The notes under the pieces were generated by a model, which did no database searches, was not told where the DNA came from, and saw nothing but the letters and a program-made list of their open reading frames with translations. A stretch of DNA of 64,000 bases from NCBI GenBank assembly GCA_013076295.1, contig RQOL01000828.1:5773840-5837839 (forward strand). The letters run 5' to 3'. Source of the stretch: Sanderia malayensis. Its lineage: Eukaryota > Cnidaria > Scyphozoa > Semaeostomeae > Pelagiidae. The position numbers and the translations under genes are program-made. Shown here piece by piece: positions 54,001 to 64,000 of this stretch; position 1 is the first letter of the stretch, and every line of letters starts with the position of its first letter.

Positions 54001-56046
54001 GGTGACGGGCAAGTACTCCTGTACACACATTTCTGTTTCATGAGTCGTAACCATCTTATTGAATGGTGTCCAAGATCCCAAAAGAGGCAAATCTTCAGAT
54101 TTAATTGAACCAGCCAATGACCACGCAATGTCTCGTTTGAAGCACTCGTCCAACAAGTCCCTGCTACTTGAATCAATGAAGTTTGGAAATGCCGGTGGGT
54201 CGACTCGCCGTCCAATATTGTAAGGTGCAATCTCTGAAATTTCTTCATTGCGCTCTTCATCAATATCGAGTGGTCTCTGGAGAGTGCCGATAACTGGAAT
54301 GTGTAGCCTCTCATCTTTACTTGGTAACTGAAAAACGGTTTTATTTGTGTCATGTGTCGTTCCAGACCCAGTTCATGTGTCTTGTCTCCCATCGTTGTTG
54401 TCAATTGTGCTATGCGTTACGACACCTCGTCTAAAAGAGGGTATGGAGCTTTTTTGCGGAAAGACCATCCTTGACCAAGCTTGGTTTTGCATCCTGATAT
54501 TGTTGTATGACATCACGTGGTTACATTTGTGTAGTGTATTGATAACTTCTTTATTTCCTTAGAAAAATTATAGAATTTCATGTTAATATTCAAATTTAGT
54601 TCTGAAAGTGAGAGTTCATTCGAGGGTTGTTCATTGGAGATGTGGGAGTCAGTAGAGAAAATGCATTGCCTCTGATTCCGAAATAGAGAAATTAGATAAA
54701 TTACTCTTACCTGTTAGCCTGTGAAGAACCAAACCCATGATTGCTTGCTTGGGCGAAGGAACTTTTGTCAATAACGATTCCCAGTCACTTGCCAAGGACC
54801 AAATTTTTGTTGCCTTTACTCTCGAAGTGACTGCGTAGCCATACTCATTTATTGTAGCGCTATCATGCATTGAATAAAATATTGCATTGTACAGTTCGGG
54901 TAGCGGTCCTTCATCCAAACTTTTAATAAATTCTTCGGAGGTGAGTGGAAAGTCGTATCTTTGCTTCTGCTTGAGCTTTATTTTCTCCCTGATCATCCGC
55001 CCAAAAGCTCTGACGTGATCTTCACTGCGTAATCCACAGCCATGAAGGGTTGCAACCGAGTACTCACAAGGATTTATATCAGTACTATGGACTATACGAT
55101 AAATTCCCGAAGGAAAGAACCCAATTTGATCTCCCAGTTCCTTTTCCAGCAGTCGTCGAAGAGATTTGGTTTCAGTTATAGCTGGTCTTTCAAGGTGCTG
55201 TTCTTCGCTGAGAAACTGAATATCTGTTAAAAGCTCATTTAGGAGGAAAGCTTTCTTGTCCCGTATGACGGAAGTTTTAACTCTATAAAGAAACGCATTT
55301 ATGACATCCTCTTCTTTCCCTTTCTTTTCGTCCTCTTCCCTCTCTCTTTGAGATAGAGGTTTTATCGCAAACTTTATGTAACATGACTGATGATAGAAGA
55401 TATCCACTGCAAATATGTCATGGGCTTGGCCACTCAACAGAAGATCCAATCGCCTCGCTGAAACAAAAAATCGATGGGTCTTTTCTTTAAGTAACAGCTC
55501 TTTTCGGGCAAATAATTTACTTGCAGTTGAATCAGTGTCGCACCTTCTTAAACCACCTTCGTCGTATGGATGCTTGTCACTAGATCTAACAGTGTTACAT
55601 ATGAAACAAATATACTTTGAAGAAACTGATTCGGTTTCTGATCGTGTTGCTCTTTTCTTAGGTGAATTACTTGCTGCTGTCTGGCCTTTCTCGGAGTCTG
55701 AATCACCCCCTTCTTCTGCAATATCAATGACTGAATAGCCAAATTTCTTGCGGTACCGTGTGCTATTATTTCGAAAAGCAACTCTACAATTAGTATGAAC
55801 ATAAATTGAAGCATTCTGAGATTCTCTTGAAACGATTTTTCCGTAAACCTCTGTGTATGGATGTCTTTCATCGTGAAGAGGAACGTTTATTTGCGACCAT
55901 TCTTCAGCTATGGCTATAAAATTAGTTCTTCCTTTTTCCCCAATTTCCTGGCTTTTCTCTGTTTTTTTGATAACACGATTGCAAATCATACAAACATTAT
56001 TTTTCGTTTGTACGTCAGTACTAAGAAATGCTTTAGAAAGACTCAT
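51007..56046 (-). pseudogene. Academ-like transposase fused to XPG/FEN1-like nuclease, three exons
   Basis: Exons 56046-54711, 54557-53619 and 53527-51007, joined by GT-AG introns of 153 and 91 nt in matching phase, give ~1600 codons. Exon 1 has two Cys/His clusters (CMICNRV...HTNC; CFICNTV...HQSC). Exon 2 has VHSDQMVYSK and MGGFHQVR, which I take as transposase core. Exon 3 ends with the nuclease: HEEADTR, SKDTDVLILL and HALSGCDTTS carry the acidic metal-binding residues, then an acidic tail. Breaks: TGA at 54375-54373, a 1-nt frameshift near 52430, TGA at 52086-52084. Everything else is intact, so decay is recent. The type of transposase fold is inference. Confidence 0.85.
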
Positions 56047-56479
56047 TCTTCAATACTAAGACATCTTTCAAAGCCAGCATGTATCTACATTTTGAATTAA
56101 TTTGACTCGCGTCCCAAATAGCATAAATCTGTTGTTCTAAAGGAAAGACTGCTCACCTCACAGAGCGTGTTTCTGATAAATAGAAAGCATTTCTACCACA
56201 CATGGTGTTTTGAGGGTGGTGTGCTTAATACAAAGTGACACTTGTGACTTTTCACGGAGGTAGGATTGAAAGGAAACTCAAAACCCACCATCAAACATGG
56301 GAAGCCATTATTGTATTGATTAAGTGTGAACAGAAACAACGGTTAATGCAAGCAAATAATATCATTTCTGGTAACAATTTTTAGAAAATTATGATTTCTC
56401 TGACAAATCTGACATGTCAGAATTCATCATTCGTGCTATATTGACAATTATTGGCTGACAAATTGACTTGTTCTGAGAA

Positions 56480-56797
56480 TTGCTATCCGCCATTTTGAAT
56501 TTTTGACACTTTTGAAATGGCCGTATCTCTCGAAATATAAGTCCAATTATATTAGTGTTTTATAATTATTTATTCGCTTTTTGATACTCTTTCTAATGAA
56601 TTAATCAGAGGTCGGATATTTGGAGGTCGGATTTCTTGTGACCGTGGTCACATGACGTCATCGATTACGTCACAATGGCCAATTTGCCAGAATGTTCCCA
56701 AGGCTTAAAATGACCGCCTTCCCTCACAGATACCAGAACTGCCTTCAGATTTTCCGTTACCCGATTTGCTAGAATGTTATGATAAATTCCCTGTCTA
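56480..56797 (-). repeat. right TIR of Academ-like transposon
   Basis: 318 bp, inverse of 50517-50835, ending CCCTGTCTA. The transposase start (56046) lies 434 bp inside, so this TIR probably contains or abuts the promoter. Confidence 0.92.
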
Positions 56798-56800
56798 GTC

Positions 56801-58823
56801 CGACAGAGACACGTTACGATTTTTATGGTTCGATGACGCAAAAGGTTCTAATCCGAAAATCGTTCAATATCGATACAAACGTTTATTATTTGGTCTCACA
56901 AGCAGTCCCGCTCTATTGGCGGAAACAATTCGTTACCACGTAAAGGGGTATCAGGATACGCATCCGGAGGTAGTTAAAATTCTTAGTCGTTTGTATGCAG
57001 ACGATCTTTCTTGCGGCACTAACGATCCAAAGAAGGCTCTAGAGATATATCGCAATTGTAAAGAAATCATGAGTCAAGGTGGTTTTAATTTACGTAAATG
57101 GAATAGCAATGATCAGGCATTGCTTCAAGAAATCAATTCTATTGAAAACAATAATGAATCATCCAGCAAGCCCAAGGGCACCGTCATTGAGGACGATCAG
57201 ACTTACACGCAATATGCCATAGGGGCTCCTCAAAGTAAAGGAAATTCGAAGGTTTTAGGAGTTTGCTGGAATAGTCTTTAAGATCGTTTAAAGTTCGATT
57301 TATCGAGTATTCTAGAATTTGCACAGACTCTGATACCCACAAAGCGTTCTCTGCAAAAATTAGCAGCTAAGATTTTCGATCCCATTGGTTGTTTAACTGT
57401 TTTTACCATCAACTTGAAAATTTTGTTTCAGCAATTGTGTGTTGATAAGCTGGGTTGGGATCAAGAATTGCAGGGATCGTATCGTAAATCGTATGACGCG
57501 TTAATTAAAGATCTCAAATTATGTAATAACGTATCAATCCCAAGAGGTCTTTTACAAGGTAATCAATCCGTTCGGAAGGTAGAATTACATGGTTTTTCAG
57601 ATGCGATTGAAAGGGCTTACGCAGCCGTAGTTTAAGTCAAAGTCGACTATGAATCAGGGTTAATCGATGTTAGATTTGTCACGTCAAAATCGAAGGTATG
57701 TCCGATTCGTCAACAAAGCATACCACGATTAGAATTATTGGGAGCTTGCTTGTTGGCTGACTTATTTAACACAATTCGTCTAGTTTTGAGCGAAGAACTA
57801 AAAAACATCTCGCTGGACACCTATTATTGGGTAGATTCTAGTGCTGTGTTATGTTGGATCCGTAATGTGAAGCCTTGGACACAATACGTTCGTCATCGAG
57901 TTTCACAAATTTTTTCTACGTCAGAAAGAGAACAATGGTCACATTACCCGGGATCGCAGAATCCCGCAGATTTGCCGTCACGTGGTATCTATTGTCATCT
58001 CGATGACAACCTATTGTGGTGGGAGGGTCCTCAATTTCTGAAACTAGAACCCTCAGAATGGTCTAAAACCCCAGGCAGTACAGAGTTAGAAACAGAACTG
58101 GCCTTGAAAGAGAAAGTGAAATCAGAGCCAATTATTACGCATGCAATGCTTGCAGAAGGAAGTCAGTTGAAAAACAATTGGAGTCAAGTCATAGACTTAG
58201 AGAGATTTAGTAACAAAAGTAAGCTGTTGAAAGTAGTGTCATGGGTGTTCAGATTCATTTATAATTTGAAAGCCAAGGTAAAACAAAAACACGTAACCCT
58301 AGACAACATAGTTAGCGTAGAAGAGATAAATTCAGCAGAAAACGTATTGATCAAGTTCATCCAACTAGATAGTTTTGAATCGGAAATTCGTTATTTGTCA
58401 TTAAGCTCAGCAGGTAGAAATAACGTCAAGGTACCTCCACACGTCAACCAGTTTAATCTCTATTTAGACGAAAACGGTATAATTCGTTGTAGATCTCGAG
58501 TAAGTAAGGCATCGTTGCCAGATGAAAGTAAAAAACCGATCTTATTACCGTCGAAATCTAAATATTCTGTTTTATTAATTAACGATTGTCACGAGAAGGT
58601 GTTTCACAACGGTTTAAGAGAAACGTTGAACCTACTTAGACAGAAATACTGGGTACTGCGGGGAAGAGAACGAGCAAAGCAGGTTGTTCGTCAATGCAGT
58701 GTGTGTAAAAAGATCGAAGGTCTACCGTACAAAACAGTGTTCTGCCCAGAATTACCGAAAGTTAGAGTGGATGAAGATTCACCGTTCACACATGTAGGAA
58801 TAGATTTTGCAGGACCACTGTAA
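56801..58823 (+). pseudogene. pol: BEL reverse transcriptase (second half), RNase H and integrase N-terminus
   Basis: RT resumes at DRDT and includes RLYADDLSCG, the catalytic pair Asp-Asp. A stop at 57279-57281 and another at 57633-57635 interrupt RNase H (HGFSDAIERAYAAVV, WVDSSAVLCWI, HYPGSQNPADLPSRG). The integrase zinc finger follows (HNGLRETLNLLRQKYW...CSVCKK) and then HVGIDFAGPL, with the first catalytic Asp, before a stop at 58821-58823. Confidence 0.88.
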
Positions 58824-58879
58824 AGGACATTGTAAAGAGTAATTCGAATATTCAAAACCAGGAAAATGCCAAATCTTAC

Positions 58880-59893
58880 GTGTGTTTATTTACGTGTACT
58901 TCAACAAGAGCCGTACATCTTGAATTGGTTGAAAACCTAACTGTTGAAGCTTTCATTTGGGCATTTCGTCGCTTTTGTGCACGACGCGGTTTACCAGCTA
59001 CAATTATTAGTGATAACGCTAAGACATTTAAATCCGCTTCGAAGGAAATCAAGAGATTGGTTCGCACTCCTCGTTTGAAAGAGTATTTTGTAACAAAAGG
59101 CGTCAAGTGGAAATTTATAGTTAAATTAGCACCCTTTCAAGGGGGATTTTGGGAAAGGTTAACACGAAGCGTTAAACGTTGTTTAATCAAGATAATCGGT
59201 CGCGCATTATTAAGTTTTACCGAGTTGAATACAATTCTCGTTGAAATTGAAAGTGTAGTGAATTCTCGTCCATTGACTTACGTATTCGATGATAACGAAG
59301 GGATCACGTACCCTTTAACACCGTCCCATTTGATTAACGGTCGAAACTTAAACCGGTTACCCAATGACGCATACTTCGAGATTCGTAACACGTACGAAAG
59401 TTTGTCAAAACGTGCGCAGTATAATCATAGATTGTTAAATAAGTTTGCTCTATTGTGGAAAAACGAATATCTGCTAGGTCTTTTAGAAGCGTACCAACCG
59501 AAAGGAAAGGAGAACTCGTCAAGCAATCCCATAATTAACTTGAATGACATCGTTGTTGTCAGGAACGAACAGGAGAAAAGGACATTCTGGAAAATTGGTA
59601 AAGTCATCAAATTGATAGTTGGGAATGATGGCTCGACGAGATCAGCCCAGGTAGAGGTAAGTTCAAAAAATGGTAAGACAGTGCTGAAACGATCCTTAAA
59701 ACACCTAGTTCCGTTAGAAATACGTAGTCAGAGTAGTCAGTCAGATACACAACAGCAACAAGCGCCACCGCAGCAACAAGCGCCGCAGCAGCAGCAAGCG
59801 CAGCCGCCGGCGCCAGCCACGTTGGAGTCCAGCAGACCTCGCAGGAAGGCTGCTGTGGTCGGAGAACTCATCCGAAAGAACAACGTTATCTAA
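58880..59893 (+). pseudogene. BEL integrase core and Gln/Pro-rich tail
   Basis: Open frame of 337 codons: TSTRAVHLELV, ISDNAKTFKSA (second Asp), PFQGGFWERLTRSVK (Glu in the GGFWER motif typical of BEL integrase), then a DUF5641-like region (RTFWKIGKV). It ends in Gln/Ala/Pro repeats (about 59749-59820) and a basic end. Separated from the preceding piece by a stop and ~55 nt of out-of-frame sequence. Confidence 0.88.
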
Positions 59894-60042
59894 TTCCTTA
59901 TTCTATATCAGTATTTTTATTCATGTTATATTATATCCTATATAGAGACATTTGGTTCAAAGGACTTGAAAGTTTTGAAATTTTGTTATTATATTTGTAT
60001 TCGATACATGTTTGATTACGTGTAAATCAAACCGTGGGAGTG

Positions 60043-60224
60043 TGTTGTGAAGTGAGTCATTCGCTTGGACCCAGTCCTCGTATTGTCGTAGTAATAGTCT
60101 TGGCGAGCTTCCGCACACGCCTTGGGTAGTATAAAAATCATTGTAGTAATATTGTAAATCAGTTGTTTCTGTAGATATTTGTAAGGAGTGTGTTTTCTTT
60201 GCTTCCGACCTCAAACTCTACAAC
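60043..60224 (+). repeat. BEL 3' LTR
   Basis: 182 bp, TGTTGTGAAG to TCTACAACA, with 5-bp inverted ends TGTTG/CAACA. It is followed by the target duplication TTTCT. Confidence 0.93.
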
Positions 60225-61221
60225 ATTTCTCAAAGTAGAATGAATAAAAAAACTGGCAATGCAAAGGCTTGCCCGCCACCATTATATGTGAACAAATATT
60301 CCGGGCTGTGTTTTACACATTTTGCAGAAAAAAATCGAAAAAAACAAGCACGTAATTATATTAATTGTTCCTTGTTTTAGTAATCGACCATACCCTTGTT
60401 TCGTAATCGTTTTTCATTTTGGTAAAACCGTTCAGAATTATAGAATTCCATGTCGTTCGGCTCCGCCCCATATTCCGTTTCGATTTTCGTATCGCGTTCC
60501 GTACTTTAGTAGGGCCTTAGTTACCTTAAATCCTCGAATAAGCGCACACTACCTCCATCTTAAGAAACGAGCCCTTGTTCGAAATTTCAGCCAAAACGAG
60601 TTTTTTGATTATTTGAAGTACATGAATTCAGAACAGGAAAGTCCGTTTGAAATGGGTGAGAGTGATATTGCTGAAACCTGTCCGGACGAGTTATTGATTG
60701 AAGAGGGCAACAAATGCGACGAAGATATAGATATTATGCTATTGTGCATTTGTTTTTATCTAGAACATAATAAACAGAGCATATAGTCTGATAAACCAAC
60801 AAACATGCTTTTTTTAATGGCTGGAATCGATAGATTAGACCATCAGCTTTCAGGATTCACCGCATACTTTACCGAAAAACTTTTCGTTTTCACGTGATTG
60901 ATGACGTCATACTTAGAAAATTTTATAAATTAAGGTGTGATTACTTTTAACAGGAATGAGGTAAGGAAATGAAAATTTCATTTTTGGAAATAGCTCAAAT
61001 TGACCTATCGCATGATATATAATTTTTTAATTTTTGATGAGATGAGGATATTTTGATCGATGATGTCATCAATTGATTGCCCAGTTTGCTTTGCCTCATC
61101 GATGCAATTATTTCATTAAGACGTCCTCCGCGCTCAATCCAGTGTGAAAAATGAACACTATACTGAGTTTCAAAAAATCGCCCGTTTTGGGCACTTGATT
61201 TTCACTTTTGAATTCTAAAAC
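60225..61221. other. non-coding stretch right of the BEL element
   Basis: No supported gene. The ORF 60322-60786 spans a repeat end (CCTTAAATCCTCGAATAAGCG at 60532) and looks spurious. Short AT-rich sequence otherwise. Confidence 0.55.
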
Positions 61222-61861
61222 CTTGTCTCACGCGTGTTGTTCATTTATCGCTTTCGACGTTCGCTCTTTGGAAGTTATTTAGAAAAAACTTATAATTTTG
61301 TAACATTGTAGCTAAATGCACACGCTTTATTTCTGGACACGAAGAGCCTGGATCTGGCAAAAGCGGAGCTGGTGATTTTACTTGATCTGCAAATAGTGTT
61401 TCACCCGTGTTTCAATGTAACTCTCTAAGTTACCATGCACAATACTTTTTGAAAATATCGCATAAAGCGTGTGCATTTACAATGTTACATGTGGCGAAAT
61501 TGTTGATAAAGAAATTGAAAATGCTCTTAGGCTAACAACTGCACTCGCGTTTTTCGAAGCAATTGGGCACCACACAAATACCAGAACAATCTTTGGTACC
61601 TTCGTTCCCTATTTGTTTCCAAGATTAAAAATATAGCGGCAAGAAGCTGAAATGTTGCGAAACTCTTTCGTTAATTGGCGATTTGCAGCATTGCTGGCAG
61701 GCCATTGTATTGGCCCGGCCATTCTTGCGTCGACTTGTTGACCGAGCCCAATAGGTCCCCAAAATACATCAACATGTTCGTCTGTCGGCATGGGAGCACG
61801 ATGACATCACATGGTGGGTCACCCTGTTGTCGCAATGGAATGGGTGCAGCTTGTTCTATTA

Positions 61862-62110
61862 CCGTAAATCATTGAATTAGCCCCCTGGGGGCTTATTTAT
61901 GTTTGACATTTTCAGAGGGGGGCTTATTCGAGGGGGGCCTATTTTAGGGGAGGGCTAGGAAAAGGAAAAGAACACGGGGAATTGATGTTCTTTTCCTTTA
62001 CCTACTTACTAAAGTTACTAGGAAAAGAACACGGGGAATTGGTTTAGTTGTTCCAACGAAGTATTTTGCTTCCACAGATAATCAGAAGAATGCTCAGATA
62101 TTGGTGAAAA
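61862..62110. repeat. CCGTAAATC-family repeat, copy D
   Basis: Starts CCGTAAATCATTGAATTAG and carries GGGGGGCTTATTCGAGG. Its following part (GGTTTAGTTGTTCCAACG, CAGATAATCAGAA, AGATATTGGTGAAAAAA) is a diverged match to 4618-4705. The right end is lost where the LINE fragment starts. Confidence 0.65.
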
Positions 62111-62935
62111 AAAACTCGGTATTTAAATATGGCGACGATACAGTGTTGTTCGTTGCTGGGAAAAATTCTACTGACATTTCTAAGAAACGCAAAAATGATT
62201 TAAGTGGGCTGGGTTTATTGTTCCAAAAAAATGCACTTATTATGAACCTCATTAAAGGAAAATTGACACTTTTACTTGGAACCGCTACAAATGTGGCGAA
62301 TGGATCATCAAATTTCAGAGTCAGTCTAAACGATAAGGAAATAATGAAAACCACTTGTACCTTGTAGTACCTTGGGGTACAGATTTACAGTACACTGAAT
62401 ATGAACAAGCGTTTTGATAAGTCATACAATGTATAAAACGTCCTCTCGACTCAATCTCCTTGCAAAATTACGAAGTGAACTTGATGTAAAAGCAGCAAAG
62501 GCCATAGACCAAAGTATGGTTTTACCTACGTTCACTTATTGCGGTATCCTCCTGCTTTGCAACACAACAACTCAATTAAGCAAGCTGGATTATTTGCAAA
62601 ATGGAACCGAAGCCATTGTCAATAGAAACTCGGTCAACAAAATCACACTGCAGTCTCTATGTAATGCCAATAAGAAACGAGCTTGCACCCTTGTCAGATC
62701 ATGCCTAGACAATGAAGTTATTGGTCTTACTGAAACTACTTGCAGCTAATAGATCATTCAATGCAGACAAGAAACAATTCAAAAATAATACATCTCCCAA
62801 AAATAAATACGCCGTATACAAGAAAAAGCTTTTCATTCGCTGGTACAAAAAAATCAATATGCTCGCATTGGAAGTTCGTGAAATGGCAACAAAGGATTTT
62901 TCTCTTTATTTAAAGAAAAATTTTACTTGAAATAC
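62101..62935 (+). pseudogene. LINE reverse transcriptase fragment
   Basis: Reads VFKYGDDTVLFVAGKNSTDIS, a variant of the FADDT catalytic motif, then a stop and YLGVQIYSTLNMN, RLNLLAKLRSELDVKAAKAI, and PTFTYCGILLL, the order of a LINE reverse transcriptase palm and thumb. Two or three stops or frameshifts break it (about 62367, 62420 and 62749). It is a different family from the remnant at 34590-36300. Confidence 0.75.
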
Positions 62936-63618
62936 GTTGACTTCTTTGCAGCTAAATTCATTTTTATTACTTTTTACTCAGGTTACATCTCTTTTAGATC
63001 TCGTTTATGTTACTCTTGAAACACATTGATGACAGCTTCTCTCAGGTTGAAGTGTTTAATGCAGTATAAATATTCGTAGTTATTATTTATATTATTATTA
63101 CTATTAAGCAACTTCCAAAGAGCGAACTTCGAAAGCGATAAATTAACAACATGTGTAAGACAGTGGTGATTTCAGGGAGGGGCAGATCTCCCCTTCTTAA
63201 AATGCATGCGGAATTTGGGGGGGCTGCGCACCAAGCAATTTTCGTTTTTTGTGCTTTGGAAAATTTCCCGTTATCCAGAAGTTAGTTTAAAGGCCTTCTT
63301 TGTAAAGAAACAGTTATGGTATGACGTCATAACCATGATACCAATCGATTTTTATAATGGGAGAGTATCGGGAAAAAGTTTCCAAATCTGCTCTGTGCGC
63401 AACCGCGGCCTTTATTAAAAAATTGTTTTCCAAGGTACAAAACTATAACTTTCCGCGCGTCGTTTCGGCCATTAACCATAAATTGAACTTACGGTAACAC
63501 TATAGAGGCGTTTTGAAAAGGGGTACTATAAGCTGCAGTCAGTCAAACGACATCTTATTCCGCGCTGTCTGATTTCGAGCAGCAGGAAGCATTCACAAAG
63601 GAGATTTGTCAGAAATCA

Positions 63619-63686
63619 TGGGTGGCGGAGTTGTTTCAGTAAAACTGGTAGCAAAGACGATGGCCGGGGTTATATTGTTGGAAGAG
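63619..63686 (+). CDS. possible first coding exon of a gene continuing beyond the window
   Basis: ATG at 63619 opens MGGGVVSVKLVAKTMAGVIL, then donor GTAAGC (63687). The frame has a stop just after the donor, as expected of an exon. No second exon is found before the window end, and the peptide is not recognised. Weak call. Confidence 0.22.
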
Positions 63687-64000
63687 TAAGCAAAGTAAGC
63701 TGTTACAGCAGTTCATTAATAAATGAGATTTTCAAGCAGTCTTTTTCAAAACAAATTTGAAATGAAATGAAACAGATAAGGAGAGGTGAAGTCGTGCGTT
63801 TTGCTCACATGTTGCGAAAGAACAAAAGCAACGATGCTTGCAACTATGGCAACAATTAACCATAATAACAATTGACCTTTGATTATTATACATTCCTAAT
63901 TTCGTAATCTCCTTCAGTTGAACTTTGATTTGATATTTCGTAATTTTTAACTCATGAATGACTTGACCTATTTTGATTGGTAGAACTTAATCTTTAAACA

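Larger units (their letters stand above)
50517..56797 (-). mobile_element. Academ-like DNA transposon (6281 bp) with ~319-bp TIRs
   Basis: Perfectly defined by the BEL sequence it interrupts: the BEL codons read through once the element and one copy of GTC are removed. Target duplication GTC (50514-50516, 56798-56800). TIRs 50517-50835 and 56480-56797, beginning TAGACAGGGAATTTATC, differ at only a handful of positions. One spliced gene on the minus strand fills the interior. A 3-4-bp duplication and an XPG-type nuclease are the marks of the Academ superfamily. The classification is inferred from memory of those marks. Confidence 0.88.
44115..60224 (+). mobile_element. BEL/Pao LTR retrotransposon, decayed and carrying three nested insertions
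   Basis: The outer ends are TGTTGTGAAG...CTACAACA LTRs (44115 and 60224) with a perfect 5-bp target duplication TTTCT (44110-44114, 60225-60229). Removing the three insertions leaves about 5.1 kb. Its Gag has the DUF1759 core (ISAHMQQLLNL), the protease the DUF1758 core (FDSGSQKSYI), then reverse transcriptase, RNase H and integrase of BEL/Pao type. It has a frameshift near 50470, stops at 57279-57281, 57633-57635 and 58821-58823, and lacks parts of Gag, so it is not autonomous. Confidence 0.93.
61222..63163. repeat. region bounded by ~58-bp inverted arms
   Basis: Left arm 61222-61281 and right arm 63106-63163 are inverses with few mismatches (core TTTATCGCTTTCGA and TTCGCTCTTTGGAAGTT). Between them lie a smaller hairpin (61302-61330 with 61462-61487, ATGCACACGCTTTAT), a CCGTAAATC repeat and a LINE fragment. 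Probably an old non-autonomous DNA element with later insertions. Confidence 0.6.

Noticed and set aside
54328..54710. Splicing of the Academ-like exon 1 to an acceptor at 54328
   Set aside because: The TTTTTCAG there gives the wrong phase; the acceptor at 54558 joins in phase and recovers a long conserved-looking frame, broken by one TGA.
60322..60786. 154-codon plus-strand ORF
   Set aside because: Spans a known repeat end and AT-rich sequence; no recognisable domain.

Overview
The window is eukaryotic, AT-rich nuclear DNA: consensus GT-AG introns, one 42-exon gene, tRNA-primed LTR retrotransposons and many small DNA-transposon repeats. A complement C3-type gene, BEL/Pao and Ty3/Gypsy elements, LINE remnants and abundant repeats containing TCGAATAAGCCCCC point to a marine invertebrate, most likely a cnidarian (anthozoan). 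That host guess is inference; no ribosomal or mitochondrial marker is present.

Region by region. (1) 1-5.4 kb, minus strand: a nuclease fragment like that of Academ-type transposons runs off the left edge (1-217). Two exons (5263-5329 and 884-1051) give a signal peptide joined in phase to a Cys-rich domain like the follistatin N-terminal domain. Their 4.2-kb intron holds a hAT-type MITE, a TTAA-flanked long-TIR element and a CCGTAAATCCTCG-ended repeat. (2) 7466-12926: an intact Ty3/Gypsy element with LTRs that read as identical, gag and pol open, and a -1 frameshift signal (slippery heptamer plus two-part stem-loop) at their junction. (3) 13949-43298, plus strand: a complete C3-like gene. I could join 42 coding exons with all splice phases consistent, giving 1675 codons plus a stop. 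It has a signal peptide, MG domains, an RKRR processing site, an anaphylatoxin domain, a GCGEQ thioester, a catalytic His 116 residues after the thioester Cys, and a C-terminal netrin (C345C) domain. A Lys/Arg-rich insertion lies where C4 has its alpha-gamma processing site. Its introns hold MITEs, hairpins and a minus-strand LINE remnant. (4) 44115-60224: a decayed BEL/Pao element with TTTCT target duplications, itself hit by three insertions: an OTU-protease element in its 5' LTR, a minus-strand Ty3/Gypsy copy (46060-49443) in gag-protease, and a 6.28-kb minus-strand DNA transposon (50517-56797) in the reverse transcriptase. That transposon has ~319-bp TIRs, a 3-bp duplication and a single spliced gene that fuses a Cys-rich/transposase region to an XPG/FEN1-like nuclease, as in the Academ superfamily. 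(5) 60.2-64 kb: LINE and MITE remnants and a weak possible first exon.

The host gene most worth attention is the C3-like protein, which looks able to form a thioester and may be cut into three chains. The mobile elements of most interest are the Academ-like transposon and the frameshift RNA structure shared, with compensatory changes, by the two Gypsy families.
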